This document shows positions 8,972-17,799 of a stretch of 64,000 nucleotides of DNA, in pieces. Position numbers and translations under genes: made by a program. Under the pieces are notes generated by a model. The model was not told the DNA's origin. It saw nothing but the letters and a program-made list of their open reading frames with translations, and did no database searches. The first letter of the stretch is position 1; each line of letters opens with the position of its first letter. Origin of the DNA: Microbacterium indicum DSM 19969 (GTDB lineage Bacteria > Actinomycetota > Actinomycetes > Actinomycetales > Microbacteriaceae); NCBI RefSeq assembly GCF_000422385.1, contig NZ_AULR01000015.1:1-64000 (forward strand). The letters are read 5' to 3'.

Positions 8972-8995
8972 GACGGCCTCCTCGACCGTGCCTGC

Positions 8996-10384
8996 TCAGG
9001 CCCCGTCGCCGCCGAAGCCCGACTCCATGTGGACCATGTCGTGGAAGCGGCTGTAGTGGCCCTGGAAGGCCACGGCGATCTCGGCCGTGGGGCCGTTGCG
9101 GTGCTTGGCGACGATGAGGTCGGCCTCGCCCGGACGGGTCTGCTTGTCGTAGACCTCGTCGCGGTGCAGCAGGATCACCATGTCGGCGTCCTGCTCGATC
9201 GAACCCGACTCGCGCAGGTCGCTGACCATGGGGCGCTTGTCCTGGCGCTGCTCGGATCCGCGGTTCAGCTGCGAGAGCGCGATCACGGGAACGCCGAGCT
9301 CCTTCGCCATGAGCTTGAGCGCTCGCGAGAACTCGCTGACCTCCTGCTGGCGCGACTCGACCTTCTTGCCCGAGGTCATGAGCTGGAGGTAGTCGATGAT
9401 GATCATGCGCAGGCCCACGCGCTGCTTGAGGCGGCGGCACTTCGCGCGGATCTCGACGAGCGTCATGTTGGGGCTGTCGTCGACGTAGAGCGGCGCGTCG
9501 TTGATGCGGCCGCGCGTCGACGCGAGCGTCGTCCAGTCGCGCGAGTCGAGGTCGCCCTTGCGCAGCTTCTGCAGCGGGATCTGCCCCTCGGCGCTCAGGA
9601 GGCGCATCGCGATCTCGGTCTTGCCCATCTCGAGCGAGAAGAAGATCGACGGCTGGTTGTGCTTGATCGACGCGGCGCGGGCGAAGTCGAGCGCGAGCGT
9701 CGACTTTCCCATCGCGGGGCGCGCGGCCACGACGATCATCTGACCCGCGTGCAGCCCGTTGGTCAGCTGGTCGAGCTCGGCGAAGCCCGTCGGCACGCCG
9801 AGCATCTGCCCGTCGCGCCCCTTCGCCATCTCGATCTCCTCGACGGCGGATCCGATCGCCACCTCGAGCGGAACGTAGTCCTCGGACTGCTCCTGGCCCG
9901 TGACGCCGTAGATCTCGGCCTGCGCCTGGTTGACGAGCTCGACCGCCTCGCCCTGGCCGTCGTAGCCCATCTGCACGATGCGGGTTCCCGCGTCGACGAG
10001 GCGGCGCAGCAGCGCGCGCTCCTGCACGATCGACGCGTAGTACCCCGCGTTCGCAGCCGTCGGCACGATCGACGTGAGCGTGTGCAGGTAGTCGGCACCG
10101 CCGGCGCGCTGCAGGTCGCCCGTCTTGATGAGCTCGTCGGTGACGGCGATCACGTCGGTGGGCTCGCCGTGCGAGTACAGCGTGAGGATCGCCTCGAAGA
10201 TGATCTCGTGCTTGGGGATGTAGAAGTCGGCCCCGCGCAGCGTCTCGACGACGTCGGCCACCGCGTCCTTCGAGAGCAGCATGCCTCCGAGGGTCGACTG
10301 CTCGCTCAGCATGTCGTGGGGCGGCGTGCGCTCGGCCTCGCGCGGCCTGCCGAGACGCTCGGATGCGACATCTGCGATCGACAC
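8996..10384 (-). CDS. dnaB: Replicative DNA helicase DnaB
   Basis: This 462-aa product is the hexameric 5'-3' helicase that unwinds DNA at the replication fork. The helical N-terminal domain (about residues 20-120) and RecA-like ATPase domain (from about 180) are both present. Walker A is ARPAMGKST, and a Walker-B-like IIIDYLQLM and the RESGSIEQDADMVILLHR block follow. No intein is inserted. It starts with GTG behind GGGAG. The DnaA-box-like cluster directly upstream may regulate it. Confidence 0.95.
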   Translation of the reverse strand: MSIADVASERLGRPREAERTPPHDMLSEQSTLGGMLLSKDAVADVVETLRGADFYIPKHEIIFEAILTLYSHGEPTDVIAVTDELIKTGDLQRAGGADYLHTLTSIVPTAANAGYYASIVQERALLRRLVDAGTRIVQMGYDGQGEAVELVNQAQAEIYGVTGQEQSEDYVPLEVAIGSAVEEIEMAKGRDGQMLGVPTGFAELDQLTNGLHAGQMIVVAARPAMGKSTLALDFARAASIKHNQPSIFFSLEMGKTEIAMRLLSAEGQIPLQKLRKGDLDSRDWTTLASTRGRINDAPLYVDDSPNMTLVEIRAKCRRLKQRVGLRMIIIDYLQLMTSGKKVESRQQEVSEFSRALKLMAKELGVPVIALSQLNRGSEQRQDKRPMVSDLRESGSIEQDADMVILLHRDEVYDKQTRPGEADLIVAKHRNGPTAEIAVAFQGHYSRFHDMVHMESGFGGDGA

Positions 10385-10526
10385 GGATCTCCCTTTCCGG
10401 AACGCTGTGGGCCGCGGCTGCGGGCCTCACGAGGAGTGAATCAGCAGCCGCCGACATTCGAAGCGGCACCCCGAAGAGCGCCGCCTGTTCACCCTAGGAG
10501 CGCCCCGCTGGACGTTCAATCGACCC

Positions 10527-10682
10527 TGTGGATAACTCTGTGGACAGACCTGGGCACAACACGGCGATTCTTGTGGAGAGCACCTGTGGACAACCGGACG
10601 CGCTCGAGATTGTTCCCCGTCGAAATCAAAATCTGACCAGGGGATTCCTCGTTCCACACCCTGTGGATGCAGTTGTGGTTAA
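10527..10682. promoter_or_regulatory. Cluster of DnaA-box-like 9-mers
   Basis: Six same-orientation 9-mers begin TGTGG: TGTGGATAA (10527), TGTGGACAG (10539), TGTGGAGAG (10572), TGTGGACAA (10585), TGTGGATGC (10662) and TGTGGTTAA (10674). Read on the minus strand, the first is TTATCCACA and the fourth is TTGTCCACA, the consensus boxes of E. coli and of actinobacteria. An AT-richer stretch lies at 10608-10635. This fills most of the 412-bp gap between rplI and dnaB. Confidence 0.7.
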
Positions 10683-10746
10683 ACCCGCGATTGAGGGTTG
10701 AACAGAAGGTGAACCGCGCGCGTGACGCCTGTGTAAAAAGCGCGCG

Positions 10747-10780
10747 AAAAACGGCGCCGCTCCCCGGGGGAACGGCGCCG
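10747..10780 (-). terminator. Intrinsic terminator of the rpsF-rplI operon
   Basis: Two copies of CGGCGCCG pair across TCCCC/GGGGA to give a strong GC stem (10752-10780). On the minus strand this is followed by a run of five T (10751-10747). It lies 16 bp beyond the rplI stop. Confidence 0.85.
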
Positions 10781-10796
10781 CTTCCGGCGCGAGAAG

Positions 10797-11255
10797 TTAC
10801 TTCTTCTTCGCGGCGACGACCTGCAGGCTGATGACCGCCGTGACCTCGTCGTGCAGACGCACGAGGGCCTCGTGGTCACCGACCGACTTGATCGGCGCAG
10901 GGATCGTGACCTTGCGCTTGTCGAGCTCACCGAGCTCGGCAGCGGACACGGCCGCGACGACGTCGGCGGGGCCGACGGAGCCGAACAGACGGCCCTCGGC
11001 GCCGGCCTTGACCGCGATCTTGACGCGAGCCTGCTCGATGCGCTGCTTGAGCGCCTCGGCCTCCTCGTGCGTCGCGATCGCGCGGGCCTCGCGGGCCGCG
11101 CGGATCGACGCGACCTGCTTCTCGCCACCGCGCGTCCACGCGACGGCGAAGCCCTGGGGGATGAGGTAGTTACGGGCGTAGCCGTCCTTGACCTCGATGA
11201 CGTCTCCGGCGCTGCCCAGGCCGTCGACCTCGTGCGTGAGAATCAGCTTCGACAT
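10797..11255 (-). CDS. rplI: 50S ribosomal protein bL9
   Basis: This 152-aa ribosomal protein has the classic N-terminal RNA-binding domain ([24 protein letters not shown], about residues 10-33), the long connecting helix and the C-terminal domain ending AAKKK. It binds 23S rRNA near the L1 stalk. The start has AAGGAG upstream. It is the last gene of the rpsF-ssb-rpsR-rplI operon, 9 bp after rpsR. Confidence 0.97.
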   Translation of the reverse strand: MSKLILTHEVDGLGSAGDVIEVKDGYARNYLIPQGFAVAWTRGGEKQVASIRAAREARAIATHEEAEALKQRIEQARVKIAVKAGAEGRLFGSVGPADVVAAVSAAELGELDKRKVTIPAPIKSVGDHEALVRLHDEVTAVISLQVVAAKKK

Positions 11256-11264
11256 GGGTGCTCC

Positions 11265-11519
11265 TTACCGGCCCGCGCCGGCGTACGGAAGAAGAGCCAT
11301 CTCGCGCGCGTTCTTGATGGCGCGGGCGATCAGGCGCTGCTCCTGCACGGAGACACCGGTGATACGACGGGCGCGGATCTTGCCGCGCTCCGAGATGAAC
11401 TTGCGAAGGGTGGCGACATCCTTGTAGTCGATGAGGCCGACCCGAATGTGCTTCGCGGGAGCGGCGTTCTTGCCGCCCTTCCGCGGCTTGCGGCGGTCGC
11501 CGCTTGACTTTCCAGCCAT
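11265..11519 (-). CDS. rpsR: 30S ribosomal protein bS18
   Basis: This 84-aa small-subunit protein contains the conserved core [20 protein letters not shown] and [19 protein letters not shown]. It pairs with bS6 on the platform of the 30S subunit. It has no cysteines, so it is the zinc-free form. An AAAGGA site precedes the ATG. It lies between ssb and rplI. Confidence 0.97.
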   Translation of the reverse strand: MAGKSSGDRRKPRKGGKNAAPAKHIRVGLIDYKDVATLRKFISERGKIRARRITGVSVQEQRLIARAIKNAREMALLPYAGAGR

Positions 11520-11546
11520 GGTGGGTCCTTTACGAGAAAGAAGTGT

Positions 11547-12095
11547 TTAGAACGGGGTGTCGTCCGAGAACGACCCCGGGGTGCTCCACGCGTCGCCGCC
11601 GTTCGAGCCGGGCGTCGCCCAGGGCTCCTCCGACTGCTGCGGGCGCTGCTGGCCTCCGCCGAATCCGCCGCCGCCCTGGCCGACCTGCTGCGGGGCGCCG
11701 TTGCCGCCTCCGAAGCTGCCGCCGCCGGACGATGCCGCGCGCGTCACCTGAGCGGTGGCGTAGCGCAGCGACGGGCCGATCTCCTGCACGTCGAGTTCGT
11801 ACGACGTGCGACGGTTGCCATCGCGGTCCTGGTAGTCGCGCTGACGGAGGTTGCCCTGCGCGATGACGCGCATGCCCTTCGTCATGGATCCCGCGACGTG
11901 CTCCGCGAAGTCGCGCCAGACGCTGGCGCGCAGGAACAGGGCGTCGCCGTCCTTCCACTCGTTCGACTGACGGTCGAACGTGCGAGGAGTCGAGGCGATC
12001 GTGAAGTTGGCCACGGGCACACCGCTCTGCGTGTAGCGCAGCTCGGGGTCGGCGGTCAGATTGCCCACAACGGTGATGACGGTTTCGCCTGCCAT
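11547..12095 (-). CDS. ssb: Single-stranded DNA-binding protein
   Basis: This 182-aa protein has the OB-fold N-terminal domain (about residues 1-110; it begins [20 protein letters not shown]), then a Gly/Gln-rich flexible linker. The acidic tail ends DDTPF, the tip used to recruit replication and repair partners. It coats single-stranded DNA as a tetramer. The ATG is preceded by AAGG overlapping the end of rpsF, 9 bp upstream, so the pair is likely coupled. Confidence 0.96.
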   Translation of the reverse strand: MAGETVITVVGNLTADPELRYTQSGVPVANFTIASTPRTFDRQSNEWKDGDALFLRASVWRDFAEHVAGSMTKGMRVIAQGNLRQRDYQDRDGNRRTSYELDVQEIGPSLRYATAQVTRAASSGGGSFGGGNGAPQQVGQGGGGFGGGQQRPQQSEEPWATPGSNGGDAWSTPGSFSDDTPF

Positions 12096-12104
12096 GCGAT
12101 TACC

Positions 12105-12473
12105 TTAGGCCTTCGCCGCCGTCTTGCGCGCGGCCTTGGCCTCGGCCCGCTTGGCCTCGGAAGCGATCATCGCGATGGCTTCCTCAGCGCGCAGGACCTT
12201 GGTGCGCATGATGCTCTCGTTGAGGTTCAGCTGACGGTCCATCTCGACCGTCGCCTCGCTCGTCGCGGTGAAGTTGACGACGGCGTAGATGCCCTCGTTC
12301 TTCTTCTGGATCTCGTAGGCGAACTTGCGCTTGCCCCAGATGTCCACGTTCTCGATCGTGCCCTCAGCGTCGGTGATGACCTTGAGGAACTTGTCGAGGA
12401 ACGCGGGAACCTGGCGCTCGTCGAGCTCCGGCTGGATGATTACCATCATCTCGTACTGGTGCTTGTGCGTCAC
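12105..12473 (-). CDS. rpsF: 30S ribosomal protein bS6
   Basis: The 122-aa product begins MTHKHQYEMMVIIQPELDE and contains the bS6 core VDIWGKRKFAYEIQKKNEGIYAV. An Ala/Lys-rich tail follows. The frame is open far upstream, but the GTG at 12473 follows a strong GAAGGAGG site with seven-base spacing and gives the normal length. It is the first gene of the ribosomal/ssb operon; the 148-bp gap upstream presumably holds the promoter, although no clear hexamers were identified. Confidence 0.95.
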   Translation of the reverse strand: MTHKHQYEMMVIIQPELDERQVPAFLDKFLKVITDAEGTIENVDIWGKRKFAYEIQKKNEGIYAVVNFTATSEATVEMDRQLNLNESIMRTKVLRAEEAIAMIASEAKRAEAKAARKTAAKA

Positions 12474-12621
12474 TATCCCACCTCCTTCGGACTCGAACGG
12501 GTGCCGGGCGCTTCCCGACACCAGGAGGGTGTAATGCACGTCGCCGACCGCGACCGAGATCCGGGCGCCGGAAGGCAACCTCAGAAGTCTAGCGGATCCG
12601 AGCCTGAGCGGCCACTGCGGG

Positions 12622-13635
12622 TCACTCGCCGAGGGTCGACTGCCGGCCGACGAGGCGCGGCGCGTGCAGCTCGACGCCCTCGTGGCGCTCGCCCTCGATC
12701 GCGGCCAGCAGCAGCTCGGCCGCGCGGGTGCCGAGCGCCTCGAGCCGCATGTCGACGGTCGTGAGCGGCGGGCGGGCCGCGAGCGACATGATCTGCCAGT
12801 CGTCGTAGCCCGTGACGGCGATGTCCTCGGGGATCCGGATCCCCAGCTCGCGCAGCCGATCGGATCCGCCGCGCGCCAGCTGGTCGGATGCGAACAGGAT
12901 CGCGTCGGCGCCGCCCGGGCCGACGACGCCGTCGCCCACGAGCAGGTCGACCGCGCGGCGGCCCCACCACTCGCTCCACTCGCCGCTGCGCGGCTCGCCG
13001 ACGAGCTCCATCCCGAGCGCCTCGGCCTCGGCGCGCGTCGCCGCGAGCCGACCCGTCGTCGACGGGTGCCCGTCGCGCCCGCCCACATAGGCGACGCGGC
13101 GAGCGCCGATCCCGTGCAGGTGGCTCACGAGCAGCCGCATGCCGGCGTCGTCGTCCGGCACGACCGACGTGTCGGCCGGATCCTCGGACGGCGAGTAGGC
13201 GTAGACCACGGGCACGGGCGCCTCGATGGGCGGGCGCGGCTCGATGCTCCGGCCCGTGACGATGATGCCGTCGACGCGGCGGCTCACGAGCGCGCGGATG
13301 TGGTGCTGCTCACGCACGGGATCGTGGCGCGCCGTCGCGAGGAGCGCCGAGACGCGGCCCGCGATGAGGGCGTTCTCGGCCCCGAGCACGATCGGCAGCG
13401 AGAAGCGGCCGGCGCTGTCGGTGCTCAGCAGGCCGACCGTGAAGGTGCGCTGCGCGTGCATCGAGCGGGCGCCGGCGTGCGGGACGAAGCCGAGCTCCTC
13501 CGCCGCCTGGCGGACGCGCGCGCGGGTCTCCTCGGAGATCCGGCCCGTGTCGTTGAGCGCCTTCGAGACCGTGCTCGTCGCGACGCCCGCGAGCCGGGCG
13601 ACGTCGCCGATGCGCGGCGGTGTCATCGATGCCAT
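12622..13635 (-). CDS. LacI-family regulator of the arabinofuranoside locus
   Basis: This repressor of 337 residues has an N-terminal helix-turn-helix (IGDVARLAGVATSTVSKALN, about residues 9-28) and a periplasmic-binding-protein-like effector domain. The ATG at 13635 was chosen; an in-frame ATG three codons later is also possible. It is divergent from the GH127/ABC operon, and an inverted repeat TGGGAA-N6-TTCCCA lies in the shared promoter region. It most likely represses that operon until an arabinose-containing sugar binds. The effector is inferred from the neighbours only. Confidence 0.88.
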   Translation of the reverse strand: MASMTPPRIGDVARLAGVATSTVSKALNDTGRISEETRARVRQAAEELGFVPHAGARSMHAQRTFTVGLLSTDSAGRFSLPIVLGAENALIAGRVSALLATARHDPVREQHHIRALVSRRVDGIIVTGRSIEPRPPIEAPVPVVYAYSPSEDPADTSVVPDDDAGMRLLVSHLHGIGARRVAYVGGRDGHPSTTGRLAATRAEAEALGMELVGEPRSGEWSEWWGRRAVDLLVGDGVVGPGGADAILFASDQLARGGSDRLRELGIRIPEDIAVTGYDDWQIMSLAARPPLTTVDMRLEALGTRAAELLLAAIEGERHEGVELHAPRLVGRQSTLGE

Positions 13636-13671
13636 GCGCGATAGTTTCCCACAAGTTTTCCCGATCGCCCC

Positions 13672-13719
13672 TTGACCTGCCTGATTTGTGGCCTTAGCTT
13701 GATGGGAAATCGTGTTCCC
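13672..13719 (+). promoter_or_regulatory. Promoter and operator of the GH127 operon
   Basis: TTGACC at 13672-13677 is a good -35; a TAGCTT-like -10 at 13694-13699 follows at 16-bp spacing. TGGGAA (13702-13707) and TTCCCA (13714-13719) form a perfect inverted repeat just downstream, placed to block initiation. Related TTTCCC half-sites lie at about 13645-13662 towards the lacI-type gene. Confidence 0.6.
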
Positions 13720-13750
13720 ACTTTCCCCGAATGTCTCGACGAGGAGACCC

Positions 13751-15559
13751 ATGACCAGCGCGATCACCACCTCCGCCTCCCCCGCAGCCCCCTCCGTCGG
13801 CGCGCACGCGCGGCTCCGCCCCATCGCCGTCGGATCCGCCGCCGTCACGGGAGGCCTGTGGAAGCAGCGCATCGACGCGAACGCCGACGCCTCGATCCCC
13901 GAGGGCCGCGCGCAGCTCGAGAAGGCGAAGAACCTGCTGAACTTCCGCATCAGGGTCGGCGACGCCGAGGGCGAGCCGGCCGGCCCGATCTTCGCCGACA
14001 GCGACGTCTACAAGTGGCTCGAGGCCGCCGCGTGGGAGTACGCCCGATCCCAGGACGAGGGCCTCCTGCGCGACCAGCTCGAGGTGACCGAGCTCGTCGC
14101 GCGGGCGCAGGACGCCGACGGATACCTCAACACCGTCGTGCCCGCCCGGCAGGAGCGATACGGCGAGCTGCCCTGGAGCCACGAGCACTACTGCGCGGGA
14201 CACCTGATCCAGGCGGCCGTCGCCCAGAAGCGCGCGACGGGCCGCGACGACCTCCTCGACGTCGCCGTGCGCCTCGCCGACCACCTCGTCGCGACCTTCG
14301 GCCCGGGGAGGACCGAGGACATCGACGGCCACCCCGTGATCGAGATGGCGCTCGTCGAGCTCTTCCGCGAGACCGGGACTCAGGCCTACCTCGACCTCGC
14401 CCGCTGGTTCGTCGACGCGCGCGGGCACGGGATCATCGAGGCCCGCGGTCACGCGCCGACCTACTTCTCCGACCGCCTGCCTGTGCGCGAGGCCACGACC
14501 GTCGAGGGCCACGCCGTGCGCGCCGTCTACCTCGCGGCCGGCGCCGCCGACGTCGCGATCGAGACGGGTGACGACGCGCTCCTCGCGCAGCTCGCGACGC
14601 AGTACGCGTCGATGCGCGCCGAGAAGCAGTACGTCACGGGCGGGCTCGGATCCCGCTGGGACGGCGAGGCCTTCGGCGACGCGCACGAGCTTCCCAACGA
14701 CCGCGCATACGCCGAGACGTGCGCCGCGATCGGCGGCGTGCAGTGGGCGTGGCGCATGCTGCTCGCGACGGGCGAGGCGCAGTACGCGGATCAGATCGAG
14801 CTCATGCTGCTCAACGGCATGCTCGCGGGCCTCTCCCTGCCCGGCACCGAGTACTTCTACGTCAACGCCCTCCACATCCGCGAGGGCGCGCACCCCGACG
14901 AGGAGCGCAGCGCCGCGCACGGCCGCCGCGGCTGGTTCGACTGCGCCTGCTGCCCGCCCAACATCATGCGCACCCTGTCGAGCCTCGCGGGATACCTCGC
15001 GACGACGACCGACGGCGGGGTGCAGATCCACCAGTTCGCGCCGTCGACGATCGACGCGGGATCCGCGGCGCTGCGCGTCGAGACCTCCTACCCGTGGGAC
15101 GGATCCGTGCGGGTCGTCGTCGACGAGGCCCCCGACGGCGAGTTCGAGATCGCGATCCGCGTGCCCGAGTGGGCCGAGGGCGCGACCCTCGACGGCCTGC
15201 CGGTCGACGCGGGGGGCTACGCGACCGTGACCCGCGCGTGGGCGCGGGGCGACGAGCTCGTGCTCGAGCTGCCCCTCGACGCACGCTTCGTCGCGGCCCA
15301 CCCCCGGGTCGACGAGGCGCGCGGCCAGCGCGCCCTCGTCCGCGGGCCCCTCGTCTACGCCTTCGAGGCCGCGGACAACGCGGGCGTCGTCCTCGACGAC
15401 CAGTCGGTCGATCCGGCCTCGGCCGTCACGGCGGAGGAGCGCCCCGACCTGCTCGGAGGCGTCACGACCCTGCGCACGGGCGACCTCACCGCGATCCCCT
15501 ATCACCTGTGGGCCAACCGCGGGCCCGGCGCCATGCGGGTCTGGCTGCCGGTCGACTGA
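13751..15559 (+). CDS. GH127 beta-L-arabinofuranosidase
   Basis: This 602-aa enzyme belongs to the glycoside hydrolase 127 family (DUF1680), retaining enzymes that release beta-L-arabinofuranose by a zinc-bound cysteine nucleophile. The expected zinc set is visible as Glu322 and Cys324 in YAETCAAIGG and Cys400-Cys401 in DCACCPPN. This matches the Glu-Cys-Cys-Cys site of the characterised Bifidobacterium enzyme. There is no signal peptide, so it acts on imported oligosaccharides in the cytoplasm. GAGGAG precedes the ATG. It is first in an operon with a sugar ABC importer and is probably controlled by the divergent LacI regulator. Confidence 0.85.
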   Translation: MTSAITTSASPAAPSVGAHARLRPIAVGSAAVTGGLWKQRIDANADASIPEGRAQLEKAKNLLNFRIRVGDAEGEPAGPIFADSDVYKWLEAAAWEYARSQDEGLLRDQLEVTELVARAQDADGYLNTVVPARQERYGELPWSHEHYCAGHLIQAAVAQKRATGRDDLLDVAVRLADHLVATFGPGRTEDIDGHPVIEMALVELFRETGTQAYLDLARWFVDARGHGIIEARGHAPTYFSDRLPVREATTVEGHAVRAVYLAAGAADVAIETGDDALLAQLATQYASMRAEKQYVTGGLGSRWDGEAFGDAHELPNDRAYAETCAAIGGVQWAWRMLLATGEAQYADQIELMLLNGMLAGLSLPGTEYFYVNALHIREGAHPDEERSAAHGRRGWFDCACCPPNIMRTLSSLAGYLATTTDGGVQIHQFAPSTIDAGSAALRVETSYPWDGSVRVVVDEAPDGEFEIAIRVPEWAEGATLDGLPVDAGGYATVTRAWARGDELVLELPLDARFVAAHPRVDEARGQRALVRGPLVYAFEAADNAGVVLDDQSVDPASAVTAEERPDLLGGVTTLRTGDLTAIPYHLWANRGPGAMRVWLPVD

Positions 15560-15584
15560 CCCGGCCCCGCGGAGGAGATGGGCA

Positions 15585-16895
15585 ATGGCGCTCACACGAC
15601 GGACCTTCCTCAGCGCGGCGGCGGTCGCCGCGCTCGCGGCCCTCGCCGGCTGCGCATCACGCCTCGAGCCGATCGACACGAGCTCGTCGGCGTTCGGCTC
15701 GGGCGAGGCGAGCGGCACCATCAACTTCTGGTGCCGCGCCGACACCCTCACGGCCAACCAGGCGCTCGTCGACGCGTTCCACGCATCGCAGGACCGGATC
15801 CACATCGAGCTCACGCCCGTGCCGAACGGGCAGTACGTCACGAAGCTCGCGACCGCGATCCGCGGCAACCGCCCGCCCGACCTCGTCGACATCGACGACA
15901 TCTACTCGTCGCTGTTCGCGCAGCGCGGCGTGCTCGCCGACCTGACGCCGCTCGTCGAGAAGCTGCCCTACGCCGACGTCCTCAGCCCCGGGCACCTGTC
16001 GCTCGCCGCGAAGGACGGGCGCAGCTTCGGCGTGCCGTTCCTCGCCGACAACTCGCTCATGTGGTGCAACCTCGAGCTGTTCGACCGTGCGGGGCTCGAC
16101 GTCGACGAGGCGACGGGATCCTTCGAGGGCTACCTCGACGCCGCCCGCGCGCTCGGCGGGCTCGGCGACGGCACGAAGGCGTGGTGGTACCCGGGCAACT
16201 CGTCGGGCTTCCTCGGCTTCGTCGTGCAGCCGCACATGTGGGCCGACGACGCCGACCTGATCCAGGGCGAGATCGGCAGCCAGACGGGATTCGTCGTCGG
16301 GAACGAGCCGGCGCGGAAGACCCTCGAGTTCCTCCACACGCTGTGGAACGAGGATCTCGTCCCCACCCGCTGCTTCTCCGACGACGGCGCCTTCGGGCCG
16401 CTCGAATTCATGGAGGGCACGGCCGGGATGGCCGCCTGCTCGATCGGCAACCTCTCGAACGCCGAGGACGGCTTCCTCGACCGGGTCGAGTCGCGGATGA
16501 TGGTCGGCCCCGAGGGCGGGCGCAGCTTCTTCGACGGCGGCGACAACTTCGTGATCCCGAACGGGGCGCAGAACGCCGAGGCCGCGTGGGAGTACGTGCT
16601 CTTCTGCCTCGACACGGCGCAGCAGGCCGAGCTGCCCGCGAGCGGGTACACGCCGATCCGCTCCGACGTCCTGACCGACGACTTCCGGCGGAGGTGGCCC
16701 CACTCGGTCACCCCGCTCGAGCAGATCGACGCGGGATACGCACCGCTCTCGCTCTCCTACAACCGCATCTACAACCAGTCGGACGGACCCTGGCTCGAGA
16801 TGTTCCGCCGCGCCGTGTTCGACGGCGAGATCGACGCCGCGATGCAGGCGGCGCAGTCCACCTACGACCAGATCCTCCGGCAGGGAGACGCATGA
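15585..16895 (+). CDS. Sugar ABC transporter substrate-binding lipoprotein
   Basis: This 436-aa protein is an extracellular solute-binding protein of the sugar-uptake (CUT1) type. The N-terminus carries a twin-arginine motif (TRRTFLS) and the lipobox LAGC with Cys23 as the lipidated residue. The body has the family's INFWCR, PPDLVDIDD and GVPFLADNSLMW segments. It starts 25 bp after the GH127 stop behind GAGGAG and overlaps the next permease by ATGA. It should deliver the substrate of the GH127 enzyme, probably an arabinofuranosyl oligosaccharide. Confidence 0.88.
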   Translation: MALTRRTFLSAAAVAALAALAGCASRLEPIDTSSSAFGSGEASGTINFWCRADTLTANQALVDAFHASQDRIHIELTPVPNGQYVTKLATAIRGNRPPDLVDIDDIYSSLFAQRGVLADLTPLVEKLPYADVLSPGHLSLAAKDGRSFGVPFLADNSLMWCNLELFDRAGLDVDEATGSFEGYLDAARALGGLGDGTKAWWYPGNSSGFLGFVVQPHMWADDADLIQGEIGSQTGFVVGNEPARKTLEFLHTLWNEDLVPTRCFSDDGAFGPLEFMEGTAGMAACSIGNLSNAEDGFLDRVESRMMVGPEGGRSFFDGGDNFVIPNGAQNAEAAWEYVLFCLDTAQQAELPASGYTPIRSDVLTDDFRRRWPHSVTPLEQIDAGYAPLSLSYNRIYNQSDGPWLEMFRRAVFDGEIDAAMQAAQSTYDQILRQGDA

Positions 16896-17797
16896 GCGCC
16901 ATCGCCCCCGCGGCCCGCACGCGCCGCGGATCCCTCACCCACCCGTCCCGCACCGGCGTCGCGCTCGTGCTGCCCGCCGTCGCGTTCGTCTTCGTGTTCG
17001 TGATCGTCCCGCTCATCGCCGCGATCGGGATCTCGTTCACGAACATGCCGCTCATCGGCGACTGGAGCTTCACGGGCCTCACGAACTACGCGCTCGCGCT
17101 CACCGATCCGGTGTTCGGGCGGGCGATCCTCTACACGCTGATCTACACCGCGATCGTGACCCTGCCGATCCTCGCGCTCGGGTACGCGCTCGCCGTCATG
17201 GTGCGGGCGAACAGGCGCGGATCCACCGTGCTGCGCACGATCTTCTTCCTGCCGTACGTCATCGGCCTCACGACGATCAGCTTCATCGCCCTCCTCGAGG
17301 CGCAGCCGAACAGCGGCGCCGTCAACGTCGTCCTCAAGTGGCTCGGGATCACCGACGGGTCGACCGCCTGGCTCGTCGACGGGCCACTCGCGACGGGGCT
17401 CATCTGCGCCCTCGTCATCTGGGGCGTCTCGGGGCTCACGATGGTCCTGCTGCTCTCGGCGATGCAGGGTGTGCCGGGCGCGGTCTACGAGTCGGCCGAG
17501 CTCGATGGCGCCAGCTGGTGGCAGACCGAGTGGCAGGTGACGATGCCGATGATCCGCCGCCCCATGGCGATGAGCGTGATCATCTCGGTGATCGGATCCT
17601 TCCTCGCCTTCACGCAGTTCTTCATCCTGACCCAGGGCGGGCCGGGATCCGAGACCACGACCGTCGTGATGTCGGTGTACCGCCGGGCGTTCGTCGACCT
17701 GCAGCTCGGGTCGGCCACCGCCATGTCGCTGCTGCTCGTGCTGCTGACGGGACTCGTCACCGCCGTGCAGTTCCTGATGCTCCGAGAGAAGGACTGA
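16892..17797 (+). CDS. Sugar ABC transporter permease (MalF-like)
   Basis: This 301-aa inner-membrane subunit has six predicted helices. The EAA loop that docks with the ATPase reads YESAELDGASWWQTEWQVTMP. The chosen ATG overlaps the binding-protein stop (ATGA), which indicates coupled translation. With the next permease it forms a CUT1 channel. No ATP-binding gene is in this operon, so a shared MsmK-type ATPase encoded elsewhere is likely. Confidence 0.88.
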   Translation: MSAIAPAARTRRGSLTHPSRTGVALVLPAVAFVFVFVIVPLIAAIGISFTNMPLIGDWSFTGLTNYALALTDPVFGRAILYTLIYTAIVTLPILALGYALAVMVRANRRGSTVLRTIFFLPYVIGLTTISFIALLEAQPNSGAVNVVLKWLGITDGSTAWLVDGPLATGLICALVIWGVSGLTMVLLLSAMQGVPGAVYESAELDGASWWQTEWQVTMPMIRRPMAMSVIISVIGSFLAFTQFFILTQGGPGSETTTVVMSVYRRAFVDLQLGSATAMSLLLVLLTGLVTAVQFLMLREKD

Positions 17798-17799
17798 CG

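Larger units (their letters stand above)
8447..8995. other. 549-bp region between the MFS gene and dnaB
   Basis: This stretch holds the MFS leader, an inverted repeat at 8531-8547 and one plausible 41-codon frame near dnaB. Other open frames in it have no convincing start signal or codon pattern. No RNA gene or terminator hairpin was recognised. Confidence 0.5.

Noticed and set aside
7127-10636. 1169-codon open frame antisense to the MFS gene and dnaB
   Set aside because: Spans two genes and an intergenic region; composition is typical of a frame shadow.
10527-10682. Calling this the chromosomal oriC
   Set aside because: dnaA, dnaN and rpmH are not adjacent and only the box cluster is present.
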